Assembly: GCA_013365325.1 (NCBI GenBank)
Contig: JABVXV010000065.1
Location: 1 to 64,000, forward strand
Direction of reading: 5' to 3'
From: Dipetalonema caudispina
Lineage: Eukaryota > Nematoda > Chromadorea > Rhabditida > Onchocercidae
DNA: 64,000 nucleotides
The notes below the pieces were generated by a model that was not told where the DNA came from, made no database searches, and saw only the letters and a list, made by a program, of their open reading frames with translations. Below are positions 12,942 to 26,696 of the stretch, piece by piece; position 1 is the first letter of the stretch; every line of letters starts with the position of its first letter. The position numbers were made by a program, and so were the translations under genes.

Positions 12942-14605
12942 GTTATTTTGTTTCTTTTTTAAACAAGATAAACTTAATATGTTGAAATCATGGTAGTTTA
13001 TCCTTGGTTTTCATTGTTACTTGTCGTTCATTTTCATTTGATTTGTATATTATATATGTGTATGTCTTGATGCTTTAAACAGTTGCATTACTTTACTATG
13101 AATTGTTCTACACTTTAGAGGAATTTCACAGTGTGAAGCTGTCTGTATTACTGATACGCAATCTTGGGCATAGTGATAGTATTTATCTCTGATTGCTCTG
13201 CCTTCAGTTTTCAGATCATTCTATCTGTTACATTCATTTATGAACTGTTGGAAAGGCTGGAGAATGATATATTCCTTGTTTTTCAGTACTCTGAATGGTT
13301 CTAATTTTGATGTCCCGATTTATTTTCCTTTCAGAAACCCGGTCTTAGTTCAGATTTTTTTTTTCTTTTTTGAATCTGATTGTGTTAGGAGCGCGACGAA
13401 TGTGTGGTTTTCAAAGTCGTCTTGCATTTAAGGAAACTCTTTGGAGCTTCCTGGTTTGGTTTGCTCTTTTCTTGAATGTAGATGTGTAATACTTGCTTGT
13501 TATGAAATAACCAGATAGGAAATGAATTTGGTGCTACTTGGGACAGAAATTCTTGCATACATTCGGAAAGATTTCATAAGAAATACAAGAGTCGATATTA
13601 ATAACCAGTGAAATTCAAAATGAAAGCAAAAAAAAGTTAGTTTTTTCGTTTTCATTGGTGTTCCCATACTTTTGCATGGTGAATCATCAATGGGAATAAG
13701 ATTAGGCTGACAATTAAATACCGTCCTTGTGGTTAATGATTTTTCCAAGTTCCATTGAATGGCTTTCCCATTGTCTCATCATGTTTGATTTGTCCATTTT
13801 CTTTGTGCATGGTCTCATTACTATTGTTCTTGTCTGTTTTTCTGAAAAAAGAAAAATAAACAGTTTTGTTTATCGTCAGCTGCGTGTCATCACAAAGAAC
13901 AAAACCATACACAAATATCTTTGTTATGAAGGCTACTAACTACTAAAGTTTTCAGTTAATTGAAGGACGTATGCTTTTATATTTTCATCAACAAATATTT
14001 GAACGAGTGGAAGGACTAATGAATAATTAGCACAGCTTAAAAAAGGGAAGTTACATATTGCAAGATGATGGGACCATCGGGGTGTTGGTGTGTCGAATAG
14101 AGAAGTGGGATTTTGTAATTCGACAAGAATTAGGTTAACCTAAATTTGTCCCGAAAGTTTGACAATGAGGCGAACTTTTAACACTTTTTCTTCGTATTAT
14201 CTTCTGATGTTTCTTGATGGCGCGAAAACCGAAAATTCGAAGGGAGTAAGGACAAATCGCCAAACGGCAAATAATAAAGCTTCATAGATGAGTTTGAAAT
14301 GGATTAATTCATTCATATTTTTAATACTATCAATATGAATTACTTGTGAACTACGGCATCTATAACAGTAATCAATTTCGCTGTCTTTTCTATATTCTAA
14401 AAATTTCCTCTAATATTTGTTCAGAAGCTGGACTTGGCAAATTTATAAACAAATTTGTATATTTGAAGATCGATTAAGCGTACACACGTGAAGAAAGTGG
14501 CGTATTTAATAATATGTGCACTTTATTCTCTTGGAAGTTAAATTATTGAGACTGCTAAAAAGATAATAAACAAGCTTTTCAAGTTATTTAGTTTATATAT
14601 ATAAA

Positions 14606-14609
<4 letters not shown>

Positions 14610-14696
<87 letters not shown>
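14610..14696. repeat. (ATT)n microsatellite
   Basis: About 29 near-perfect ATT/TTA units in intergenic DNA. Confidence 0.95.
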
Positions 14697-14702
<6 letters not shown>

Positions 14703-14895
14703 AATCATTAATTTAAATCATTAGTTTAGAAAAATCACTGGATTGAATCAATAAATAAACTCGTTCTGTTCATGTATTTCAACTCGTTTTTTCTTTATGC
14801 ATGCTATCTCATATGGATACCTTCTCTCCTAAAGATTTTTCAAATTGATAATAATTAGAATTTTTATAATATTACGTCGGTACCAATTTGTATCT

Positions 14896-15360
14896 TTAGA
14901 TAAAATAAACTACACTAACACCAATTGGTTTTCAAATATAGCAATAAGAGTTTTTCCTTTGTTCATTCAATTTGTTTTCCTAATTACAAATATTATTGCG
15001 ACGATTTGCGGCATTTAAGTCTTCAAATTAATTGCTTCATTGGCTTGTTGCATTTGTAGCGATAGATCACTTAGCATTTATTCGTTATTGAATTTCTTTC
15101 CTTCAAACTAACACTAATCCATTTTCCCGCAAATTAAGTGAATTTCAATGGATGTTTCCATCGAGGAAATATCATATTGCTCCCATGTAAATTCCTGTTA
15201 AATTTGTTTGAGTTAGTCAATGTTTTTAACTTTCATTGATTGATAGTTCCAAAAATTTCAAAAAAAGTGAAAAATACTCTCAAATGGGAAGCACTGAAGG
15301 GTAAAATTGTTTCTGTGTAGGCATAAAAAGATAATTTCAGGAGGAAAGCGAGTTTGTTTT
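14896..15360 (+). repeat. 465-bp direct duplication, copy A
   Basis: Read by eye, positions 14896-15360 match 22661-23125 at a constant offset of 7765 with only two substitutions (A/C in ATTACAAATATT, C/T in GCGGCATTT) and no indels. The left flanks also share TACCAAT, so homology may extend a few bases further. The right edge is abrupt. No terminal inverted repeats, target-site duplication or protein-coding frame were found in it. It could be a non-autonomous element, a solo LTR-like remnant or a recent segmental copy. Confidence 0.9.
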
Positions 15361-15889
15361 GTTGCAATGAAAGCATAATTGCGAACACTTTCTATGCAGA
15401 AATTACGTTCAATTTCTTTATTTTTTGAATATACATCCATGACAATGTGACAAGAGATCACTGTCCTCAAGTTTTACACAATCTCTCCTCAATTCCTTTT
15501 TTATAATTCGGGCATTTTCCCCGCTTTTCTTGAATACAAAATCGTCTTCGGTAGTCCAGGTAAGTCAAGGCTACTTCCGGTATCCAGATAACCTGATAGA
15601 AAATACGTAAGAATGTAACCTTGAATTGACGGCTACAATGCACTTCTTGCGTGTGTTTTTAATATGGGTGTTCCTCTGTTCATATAGCAAATGGTAAGCT
15701 CATTTTTTTTTATTATTTTTCATACTTTCTTTTTTCCAGGCAAATAGAATCTGATTGAAACACTACTTTTTACCGTCGAGCTTATTTCTTCAATTTCTTC
15801 TTTTAAATGGAAAGCGAAATGAATGTGAACCTCGGAGCAAAGGATAAGACTACTTCGGTGGACTACTGCACTAATATGAGAAAGACGAT

Positions 15890-16162
15890 TCAAGAAACAG
15901 GACGATAACTCAATGAAAAATTCGCCACTGAAATACAAGTAACTGCCTCAAAGTTTTCCTGACGAAATCCCGCCTCTGTCCAAAAGTACCGAGTATCTTT
16001 GATCAAACTTGTATCATTACCAGCTGTAACTTTGTGCATCAGAGGGAACAAACCTACTTTATGAGTGCCTTCACGTTGAATCTTATCAAGTATTGCTGCC
16101 CTATCTCTTACAATAATCAACCATAAGCAAAAGTTCCCGTCGAATATTTGAACAATTTGCAA
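15890..16162 (-). other. Unexplained open frame downstream of mif-1
   Basis: On the minus strand about 90 codons are open, with a coding-like composition (for example VGLFPLMHKVTAGND and DTRYFWTEAGFRQENFEA) quite unlike the low-complexity frames around it. There is no ATG at its start. It begins about 20 bases beyond the mif-1 polyadenylation signal. A GTAAGA near 16105 and a TATTTCAG near 15923 could instead bound an intron that covers much of it. A second frame overlaps its end (15720-15938). I recognise no family; it may be an orphan exon, a decayed gene or chance. Confidence 0.25.
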
Positions 16163-16182
16163 AGGAAGAATGATTAAATAGT

Positions 16183-16188
16183 TTTATT
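16183..16188 (-). terminator. mif-1 polyadenylation signal (AATAAA)
   Basis: On the minus strand, GGTAATAAAACTA lies about 160 bases after the mif-1 stop codon. It is the first canonical AATAAA in the 3' flank. The assignment is inferred from position and motif only. Confidence 0.55.
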
Positions 16189-16347
16189 ACCAAACAGAAT
16201 TAGCATGTCTAAAAATTTTAAGAGACAAAATTAAAGACATATGCGAAATAAAAATGCTGTTAAAACGAACAGTAACTGAAATTTTCCACTGAGGCTTCAA
16301 AATTTCCAAAAGTGACAATTTTTTTTTTTTTTTTTTGCAAAATCCAA

Positions 16348-17664
16348 TTATCCGAAGGTAGATCCATTAAAAGCCATTGAAGATGCATCGATATTCACAA
16401 ATTCGATGTAGCATCTGAAAATCAATTTTTGATCTTCCATATATGAATATAAAAGTTAAGACTTTTATAGCAAGATGATAATTCGTTAGAAAAAGGCGCT
16501 AGGATTAATATCTAGGAGGAAATAAAATTATCTAGTTTTAAACCAAATGTTGAAAATATCCCTGGGATATGAAGGATAAAGTAACAACGAGTAGTGGGAT
16601 ATCGAAAACCTCAGGAACTTCAGGGTTGAGTAGTATTAGGAGAAGCCTAGAAAATCTGTACTTTAAATCCAGCATGGAACAAAAGGCGAGGTGTGCGGAA
16701 GAACTTAATCTCACATATAGAACAAAACAAGGTTTTCAGATACCACGAGCATTAAGGTCTCTGAAAGCATGGTAAAATAAAGAAAGAACTGGAAACGACT
16801 AAATAAAAAAAAAAAAAACAGAAATTAAACTAAACCGATTCTTCGGAATTTTCAGCTCATCAGCGAGCAATTTGAACAATTTCTCAGCATGCGAATTATT
16901 GACGTTAGGACCAACACAACCGATCGATTTCAAAACACAGACAGCACACGGATCCGTACTTCCTCCGAATACCATCGCTTGTCCACCGTTCGCATGGATC
17001 GACACATACTACAAATTAAGAAAAAAATCATGAGATAAAATATACTTACCACCGTATGACCATCAATTTTACCAGCTTTCTCCGATCCTCATTACCTAAA
17101 GAATCCACAATCCTATTCCAGTAGACATATTCCTGGAATCGGAAATTGGATAAACAATAAAGATTTAGATTTCCTATAATTTCTCGCATGTTTTGATCTT
17201 CCATAGCCAATCAAAATCAGATTTTACCAGGCAAGAAGCCAACAGTGCGATACCCTTCACTCTATTTATCTTTCACAATTTGAAGATTCCAATTAATACA
17301 ACGACTTCTTCTTATATTAAACGTAGTATGAACTGGTAGTAAGTATGAAAGATATATGACTTGTTTTTTGCTGGGAACATCAAGTTCCTTACAACATATA
17401 TCATTAGAAATAAAATTAAATACTTCTGACGTTAAATTTCTCAGTTTTTGTACGTGTAGAGGAATTCAGGATTATACTGGCCTTTTCTATTACAATAATT
17501 TCAAGTTTCATTATAGAGAAAGCAAGAAGAAAAGAACAATGTGATAGTTCACTTACACTTTCTGGCTTCCCAAGTGCTTTTGCCACCGCACTTGATGCTT
17601 TCTTTAGGAAATCAGTTGAAATATGATCCTGTGGTATGTTTGTGTCGATCGTGAAATATGGCAT
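16348..17664 (-). CDS. mif-1: Macrophage migration inhibitory factor homologue MIF-1
   Basis: Three exons on the minus strand, 17557-17664, 16836-17008 and 16348-16414, give 115 residues, the usual length for nematode MIF-1. Family hallmarks are visible: Met-Pro start, so Pro2 becomes the N-terminal catalytic base of the tautomerase; Lys33; Ile65; the CAVC motif at 57-60 (CxxC, linked to thiol-oxidoreductase activity in mammalian MIF); and the C-terminus SSMAFNGSTFG. The protein forms a trimer in this family. Filarial MIF-1 is reported to be released and to act on host macrophages. Junctions: AGT|GTAAG to GTAG|TAT (phase 0) and AATCG|GTTT to TTTCAG|ATGC (split Arg codon). The start is supported by a trans-splice-like acceptor 29 bases upstream. 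The gene is convergent with polybromo. Confidence 0.96.
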
Positions 17665-17693
17665 GTTTTTTGGAATTTACAATTTTTAAATAG

Positions 17694-17703
17694 CTGAAAT
17701 TTA
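17694..17703 (-). promoter_or_regulatory. Candidate spliced-leader acceptor of mif-1
   Basis: On the minus strand AATAAATTTCAG ends at 17694, 29 bases before the mif-1 ATG. It matches the nematode 3' splice consensus TTTCAG and is preceded by AT-rich outron-like DNA. Trans-splicing to SL1 is inferred. Confidence 0.5.
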
Positions 17704-20700
17704 TTGATAAATATGCAACAACAATAAACATAGCATAACAAGATGAATTGACTATGAGAAAAGGACCAAATTAAACCAGCTTCCGGAATAATAAAAATGA
17801 CGGAATCTGACAGATGAAGGGAAATTTTCCACGAACGAAACTTCCCGGATAGCAACTACTCCATCCAACTGTATACTACCACACAACAAACTTGAAGTGT
17901 TGATCGGAATGCAACTAACGGAATTTCTGAAGAGAGAGAATGGGAAAGGGAGAAAAGAAGAAAAGGAATGCTTTACTCTTAGATAGCCAGAGAAAGAGAG
18001 TAAAGAGAGGGAACAATAAAATAAAGAGAAAGTTGTCGAGATAACGAAGAGAGAACACAAGAAGCATCATGAAGAAGACAGACAGGGAGACCAATCAATG
18101 CTTTCCATGTATGTCTTCCCATTATAAATATTACTGTTCGATATTTCCCTCCGATGGCTCTGTACTTTCTTCCTGCTTGAGGGGACGAAATTTCACATTT
18201 TTAAAATTGTCCGGAGAGAATTGAAGCTTTTCAATTTAAAACTTCAGAAAACTTGAAAATAAATAAAAGGAAATAGTGAATAAAAATAGAAGAAAGATGT
18301 ATACGATAAAAGAGAAATCAATAATAGTAGAGAGAGAAGCGTTGCTGTATGCAACTCTTTCACTGTTACGTAATTGACACGGATCTCGTACGTTGATTTT
18401 TATACGCCGGAAATGATAATAAACCTATTCAACACATAAAACCTGCCTAGTTGGTACAGTATGTCTAAGTATTTTCGATCCTGACTGATCAGATTGATCG
18501 ATAAAAACGTTATTAATGACCGTTCCATTACTATTTCAATATTTTTACAGCGTGTTAGATGAAAGAATTCAGTGAGTGAATTTCCCGGATCAGTTTTGTA
18601 ATGATTTTTGCATTGATCAAAATCATAAGATATGATTGGAAGTATTCCCGATAGAAGAAATATCACTAACTCCCCAAATTCTTACTATAGATTTAACAAA
18701 TATTTATAAAAATGACATGCATTAACTTGATATGAGAGACTCGATGCAATTAAACATCAAAGGATTTAAGAGTATCAAAAAATAAATAGTAGTAGGATCG
18801 ATGGAATGGAAATGGAAATGGAAATGGAGAAGTATAAATGAAAATTAAAAAAAAAGCAATGGAAAATGATATAAGGCAAAATATTCATTTCAATTTTCTC
18901 ACATTTTTCGGATCATTTTCCTTTTTATAATGTATAATATTGTTTCCTTCTTTCAACGTCCATTTTTCTTTTTTAAATTTTTTTTCTTTTTCTTACCAAC
19001 TTGCTCAATGTTTTGTCTGAAGAAAAGGGCACAAAAGATAAAATGCTATTGTAATTTTACATCAATGTTCATTGAGTGTAAACTAATTGTCGGATTATCA
19101 TTGATAATATTATCATAGATTTGTTATTACGTAATTCGAATCGCAAAAGATCAAATGAATTCATCAAATCAGAACTGTTACTAATCTATCAGTAAATGTA
19201 CTCCGTGATGGGAATTGAGAGAAATAAAATAAGTTAATCAAATGGTCGTTATCTTTATCATTTGATTGTAAAGTGGTAAGGTTTAAGATATTTTTGGAAA
19301 TTAATTTTTATATTTCATTGTTTCGTAAGATATACTCAAAAAATGGGTAAGAAGGAAACATACTTGAAATGAAAGGAATATTGTTAACCGTAATGATAGG
19401 CAAAGCATTCAATTTGATAGGGAACATTTGCAATTTATGAGAAAAAAATACGAAATGCAACTGCAGACGATGTATTTTTCAGTTGATAATTTCTCACTCA
19501 AAGAAATTAGTAATTAGTTATTTACTAAATTTTTCGAATTTTAAAACAAACTGTTTATTTTAAATTAAATATTATCCTAAAGTAACTTGAGATTGCACAA
19601 GCGAAAGATAAGAGGCCGAACTATTTTTGATGAATGAAAATTCTTCAATAGGATAATATTTTTATTCTGCAAAATTTTTTGTATGGTTGAAAGTACTAAA
19701 CAAACATTATAGTAAATAAACAAACATATATGTGTATGCGTACTATATATATTGTTTGATATTTTCGTAATAAAATTTATGAAGTAATATTCTATGGGAC
19801 TAAAGTTAACTTTTGAATTTAATTTAGTCATGCAATTTTCATAAGTAATGGATTTAATATTCGATTTCTAAATATGTAACTTTACTGAAACATTAGTCTT
19901 CTTTTTTCTCGCTTAAAATAAAGGAAGAAAAATTGGATAAACTAGCGTATATTTCGAACTTCTTAATCACAACCAATCATTGTTATCGATACGGCTCAAT
20001 TAAGGAAAGCTTTTTTTCTATTAAAGCAGTTTTTTTTTTTTGATTTTATTTTGTGACCTGAAACGGCTTTGCTTTCTCGCTTTTCAAATATTTCTAGCAA
20101 TTCATCAAAAATATTTCCCATTATTCCTTCCAATTAAAAGAAATTTAGAAGTACTTCTTAATAAAATACTTCCTAACAAGTAAGAATCAAAAAATAACGG
20201 AAGGAAAAATATAGAAATTAATAGCAACAAATAGTTTAATCGAATAATTAGTTTACGATGAAAGAAATATAAGAAGAGTGTAAAAACTTGTCAGTTATTA
20301 AAATTTTCAACAAAGCGGGAAGTTTCTTTTATAATTTTCCTTTTCTCATAATAACTTTATTTTCCCTTATATTTGAAAACAAAGTGCGCATGAATTTTTT
20401 AGATATATAGTTAGCTGATATTTGTAAAATGAATAATTTTTTTTTTTTTTTTTTTGAAATTATTGTATAATTCATGCTATTGCTCCATAGTGATAAGTGA
20501 ATTGGTGTATTATTAATAAATTGTTTTTATTGTAAACAACTTCTACATCATAAATGAATTTTTATATTAGTAAATTGTTTTTAATAGTAATACTTCCTGC
20601 GTTACTCTTATTGTTTTTGTTATGTACTGATGTGATACAGCAACAGCAACATCAATTACCAATCTGATTTGATTCAAGCGGTATTCCTTGCAATTAAATT

Positions 20701-21730
20701 AAATCAAAATTTAGAAAAGATTGCACAAATGATTCTTACTTCGTGCGATATGCTATAACAGATCACATATTTTATATTATAATTAATTTCATTCCCTTAA
20801 ATACTACTTAAATTGCGTAAATCACTGATTAATTAATTTACTCATCATCCACTTTCTATTTCTAGGAAATAGCAAAAGTAAAAGTGCTCATATTTAATAT
20901 TAAATACCATATTTAATGGTTAAAAGAATTTGTTCAATATAGCATAATATGTAGTATACAACTGGTAATTTAATTTTAATTCCTTGCTAGATTTACCGGA
21001 TGGCAATATTTTTATCAGCTTCAATTAACATTAATATCAATTCATGAATTATTGAATATTTAGTTATTCTTTCATTTTGAAATATCTTTTAATTCTTCTT
21101 TTTACCATTAAATTTAATTTGGGGAATATTTGCTACATGAATAATAGTTCGATGCGAAATAAATAAGAATCATATTAAATTTTAATCTCTACTTGTTTCA
21201 CATCAAATTTCTTTAATAAATATTCTGAAAAGAGGTGTTTTAGGCTGTTAGTTTAGGTAAAAATAAATAGAAAAAACTTCGCAAGCTATTCATTCCCAAT
21301 GATAAATTGTTTACAAATTGAAGTATATATAATGGAAATATTCCATGAATTTTGTAAATTTTAATGGGAAAAAAGTAAACATGGTAAGTAGGGATATTTT
21401 GATGAGATAAGAAAACAATAAATAGCTCAGCCATGTTAGGCGCAGCTAAACATTTAGTTAATAAAAATTTTCTAACAAATTAACAAGACAACAAATTGTT
21501 AACCAGTAAGTTGTATTACGTTAATAATTTATCTTTTTATTATTGTATCTGATTCTTTTCAGATTTCATCAATCTCCTAGTGAAAAATTTCTGATTTAAT
21601 TAAAACAAATAAGAAAATTGTACAAAATGGCTATTTTGTGCTAAAAATGAAACGATAAGAATTCTGATGCGTTCAATTAATTTTTTGAATAAATGAAAAA
21701 ATGCAGACTTCGTTCTTTTTGCACCATTAT

Positions 21731-22510
21731 TATTAAACAACAATTTTATTAAAAAACTTTCACAACTGTTGTAATGGTCACTTCACAAATGTTTTTGGAT
21801 TAATCATATTGCCAGCCGATTTTTTGACCTAAAGAACAGGAAAAGTCGAAGATGAAAAACTTCTGAAGACAGCAATTTAACAAATTTTGTTGAAGTGTCA
21901 TCAAGAAATTCAATCCGAACACTATCAAAACAATGTCACAACACATTTCTTTATACGAATATTGTTAAAATTTAAATATTGCTGACAAAATTTACATTCT
22001 AAAGTTGTGTGAAATATCGTTCAAAAAGATTTCTGATAAAAATTTTAGCAATTATACAGTTCTGCGACAAGAAGTTACGAATGAATTTCGCATTGCCAAA
22101 ATGTGTTATAATAACTAAACGCTTTCTGAAACTTTTGGAAATTTTTGGAATCTGAATTTAATTCTCTTCTTCGCTTTGCATTTGTGTTTTTCTTTTTCAA
22201 CAACCCTCTACGGTAAAAGAAAACTTTCATTAATTTCACGTCATTTGCATACTTCACATTCACGTTCACGTTCTCTAAAAATAACATATCTTTTTCTTCA
22301 TATTATCCAACAATCATTCTGAAAACTCCGCGATTGCTTATTATATTTTGGACACACTCCTCAGAACGAAGTTCCGAAGCTTATTGGCCCCGATGAGGAG
22401 GAAAAGGTAACGATGCAGTATTTTTTCAATATCAAAAATATCTTTTAATAATTTTTCGCCTTTCATTTTTCCTACTCTTGAAACTTCGACTTTTACTAAG
22501 ATTGAATTTC
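21731..22510 (+). repeat. Diverged dispersed repeat, copy C (longer form)
   Basis: The left block 21731-21790 (TATTAAACAACAATTTTATT...) and the right block from about 22217 (AACTTTCATTAATTTCACGT, then TCTCTAAAAATAACATATCT) match 26697-26755 and 26765 onward. About 426 bases (21791-22216) lie between the two blocks here and are absent from copy D. Beyond about 22300 the similarity is patchy. It looks like an old mobile-element family, but I see no transposase or reverse transcriptase. Confidence 0.65.
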
Positions 22511-22660
22511 CTTTTCAACAATGTCAGAAATTCCTAACTTCTTAATTTCCACAAACACAGTCAAAACATGTGAGTTAACTTTCTAACTGATCAATGATAA
22601 TTTTGCTTGAATCATTTAGTTGTATAAGTTGAAAAAATTGAATTGTCGTAATACCAATCG

Positions 22661-23125
22661 TTAGATAAAATAAACTACACTAACACCAATTGGTTTTCAA
22701 ATATAGCAATAAGAGTTTTTCCTTTGTTCATTCAATTTGTTTTCCTAATTACCAATATTATTGCGACGATTTGCGGTATTTAAGTCTTCAAATTAATTGC
22801 TTCATTGGCTTGTTGCATTTGTAGCGATAGATCACTTAGCATTTATTCGTTATTGAATTTCTTTCCTTCAAACTAACACTAATCCATTTTCCCGCAAATT
22901 AAGTGAATTTCAATGGATGTTTCCATCGAGGAAATATCATATTGCTCCCATGTAAATTCCTGTTAAATTTGTTTGAGTTAGTCAATGTTTTTAACTTTCA
23001 TTGATTGATAGTTCCAAAAATTTCAAAAAAAGTGAAAAATACTCTCAAATGGGAAGCACTGAAGGGTAAAATTGTTTCTGTGTAGGCATAAAAAGATAAT
23101 TTCAGGAGGAAAGCGAGTTTGTTTT
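22661..23125 (+). repeat. 465-bp direct duplication, copy B
   Basis: Partner of copy A at 14896-15360, same orientation, two mismatches. It sits about 150 bases right of dispersed repeat C. Copy A has no such neighbour, so the duplicated unit does not include C. Confidence 0.9.
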
Positions 23126-26100
23126 TTATTATTCCTTTCGAATTTTTCTCTTCGATGCAACAAAAGCACACGGAATTGTTGTTATTTTCATTTTACAACA
23201 AATGATAGGACATACTTTTTTCTCCTTTTCTTATTAAGTGAATCGTCTCGAAAAATCGACACTTTTAGGGTATTGATTTCTTTTTCATGAAATTAGCATC
23301 GATATTTTTTTTCTTTTTTGGTGCCCTATTCTGTCATCTAATTTTACTTAATTTTTCGTTTCAGAATTTTTGGTTTTTTTCTCAACATTTCCATAATAAT
23401 TTTATTACCATTTCATCGAATATTTTTCATTTTTGATTAATTTCAAATGTCCATATTAATAGTAATTTCAACCAATAACATTTTAATAATAATTGGGTTA
23501 TTTTAAATCAATTAAATACTGCTGAATTTGACCATTATTGTCACGCTGTCTCCAACAAATCAATTATAAACTAATAAGCGTTTATTTGGTTTGATATCAA
23601 ATAGATATCACAGAAAATTGTTGACTTTTATGAAGACGTAAACTATGTAATATTTATTTAACCGTCATATGATCTGAGAACAATCTAAATTTTATAAATT
23701 GTTCAATGGAAATCATTCGGAAATTCTCCCTTATTCTCATGTGCAAAACTTTTTTAACCTTTTCGACACATGAAACGATAAAGAAATACAAAAAATTTCT
23801 AGCTATGATTAATTTTCAATCATAAATTGATACATTTTATATTTTAAACTTTACGAAAGTTTAGAAATATTCCTGAAGAATTTCGAAAAAGATGGCAGAA
23901 CTTAAATTTAAAATGAAAAATTTTGAAAGCTTATTTGTACACCAGAAAAAGTTGTTGCAATAATAATGTTTAGCAGAATTACAACTAAATAATTTATCAA
24001 ACAAAGGAAATAACTTAAAAACATTTCATTAATTGACGAAATCACTTAATATTCAAATATTCATACTTTTATAAATCGTTAATGGTAACAAAGTCAACAT
24101 TCCATTATATTTCATTTCAAATACTTTTTTCTTTTTTTCTAATCGAGTTTTTCTTTCTAATTTCTGTCCCCATTTTCTCATTTTTTAACGATTGTCATCA
24201 AATTTGCCATCAACCAAATTTCCGATCAATGTGAAGAAATTTTTTTTCTAAAAAAATAAGTTTGCCGTTTTCCGTTGATTTAAGACGAAAAAATAAATAA
24301 GTGAGATAAGAAGAAAGTACATTTCAAAAGTTCTAAAGATGTTTGTTGTATTAAGATTATATTTCCTCACGTTGATTTATCAACTGTTCATTAGACATAA
24401 AATATAATTTAGAAAACGTTAACATATATCACAAATTTATTCAATTGAATTAAATGCACTTGAATGCTTTTTGTTTAAAATTATACACAAAATTAAATGA
24501 CTAGTAATTGTAACTTTTAATTACTTGATAGTGATAATTTCTAACTGTTAATTGGTAATCATGATTTTTAGCTAATAGGTAATTCGATTTTCCATCACTT
24601 TTGTATTCATCTCGTTGATAGTACCGATAGCTTTTAATTTTATATTAAAGAGACAAATTATAAAATAATTAGTGCTCGAACAAAATCCTTAACTTCTTTA
24701 CTGTATGTGTAGTAATTTGCTAACTTATAGAAAATTAAAGTCAAACGACAAAAAGAGGAAAAAGAGTTAACTTTTCAAGAGTATTTTATTACATATTCAT
24801 TATCTCTATAATAAAATTTGATCTTGCTCGAATTAATAAGTATAAATCCTATTTGAATTATAATTAGAAACTATGATGAACAAATCTTTCTTGTAATTGA
24901 TTTAAATTCATTGTATTATTTGTTGAAGTCTTTTTTATTATTTTCAGATATTACACCATGTATTATTAATTCGTCAAACACTAAGTAGCATTTTTCTTAT
25001 ATTCTTGTGAAAAACTCTTTAACTTGTACAGCATCTCTTTCTCCAAATTTACTCACTAATTAACTTTTTTCTAACTTCCAAAACATATTATTTAATAACA
25101 AAGTATTTTTGCTGCATTTTCATAGAACGTTTTTTCTAAAACCAATCATAGAAGTAAGAAAGAAATTCGATAGGTCAATTAATAATTGTCATATACAAAA
25201 ATTTTCCTGTAGTTTATAGTATCTCATGGTTGTAATTAAGTCAAAAGTAATGAGAAATAATGTATCATAACAATTCTGTTATCATTGTATCAATACGAAT
25301 ATAACAACAACATAAAATAAATTAAATAATTCATTCCCTCTTTTTTTTTATTCCTCGAAAAATAACTTTTAAAATAACATCAATAGAATTTAACATAAAT
25401 TCTTCCAAATCTGTGGATAATATTTTACTAATTCAACTACTGATTCATCCATCCATTCATCTATCTATGTCATAAACTAGCATAATTTGTTCTGTAACAG
25501 CGATATCATCTAAATGAAACTACAAGAAATCATATTGCCTATTACTTGAAAAGTTTTCAACTTGAAAATGGTCAACAAATAATTTGAAAATCGACCAAAC
25601 CTATATGATTTTATGTTCCAATAAATATTTGATTGCTAGAAATCATCATTTCCTAAATTTCATAATTTGTCATTACACTTCAAGAAAGTATTAACTATTC
25701 CAAAAATGTAATTAGCTCGTCAATATAATTCAATGATTCAGAAATTATATATATTAATACGAAAGTTTGCACAAAGGTGATTACATATGGAAGAATTGTT
25801 TCGAATTTCATCAAATTCAAGTTCTAAAGAAATTTCGAAAGCATCAAATCTATTAATAATACGAATTGACAATGCAGATCATTTTTAGTGCATTAAAAGA
25901 AGCTTTATCATACGAACCTCTTGATAAGTTAATGCTTTATCGACACACTACAGAGAATTTTCTTTCTTTTTTATCAATAATTGTTTGCTTTACCTTTTTC
26001 AATGTTGACAAAATGCATTATTAGGCATTTTTCTTTTAAATCAAAATTTTAGTAGTAATAAAATTTAAATTTTACAATTGTAAATACAGTTTATAGATTT

Positions 26101-26696
26101 TCACTTGAAGCAAATTGGAAATTTCTTCAAAATTATTATATTATACATACATAAAAATAAAACCTACCTTTACAAATTCCTCATTTGATTAAAGTAAGAA
26201 TAATACATTTACATATAATCCGTGTTGTCATTATGAATCTCTCAAAAATTTATGAAACTTTTCCAAAAACAAAAGCAAAACAAAAAAAGAAAAAACATAT
26301 ATCCGTAAATGAGTGAAATAACAATAATTGCATTTTTTATAACTAATCAATGTTTTTCGGTTTTTTCCACAGTTATTCGTTTAGTTGTAAGGTTTTCATG
26401 GCTGTTGTTTAATTAACAGTTTTAGGAATTATTGGATGGAATTTATGGTTGTTATCCTTTTTAAATGCTATCTTATCACTTATCATTTTCAAATGTCATC
26501 TTATAATTAGGCAAAATTTAGAGGCTGTTTGAAGTTATGAAGTTCGCGTGAATTAGAAGTCCTAGAATGATGTAAAAAAGGAATATTTTAAGCTCTTTTT
26601 TTTATTTTAAATTGATATGAATGTTTGTTTTTTCGTTTGCATTGATTTATGATTATCTTAAATCTTTTCTTTCTTCCTTTTCTTTACATCATCACT

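Larger units (their letters stand above)
12942..16182. other. Intergenic region between convergent polybromo and mif-1
   Basis: This DNA contains the polybromo 3' UTR of unknown length. Possible AATAAA signals lie at 13855, 14273 and 14565 and I cannot choose among them. It also holds an ATT microsatellite, copy A of the 465-bp duplication and an unexplained minus-strand open frame near 15.9-16.2 kb. No complete gene is seen. Confidence 0.6.

Noticed and set aside
16569..16775. Plus-strand frame of 68 residues with Ser/Arg-rich sequence
   Set aside because: It lies inside the second intron of mif-1 on the opposite strand, has no splice or family support, and is short enough to be chance.
17752..18060. 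Minus-strand Ser/Phe/Leu-rich frame upstream of mif-1
   Set aside because: Composition follows the GAGA/AAAG-rich DNA, and there is no splice path to mif-1 in frame. More likely promoter DNA.
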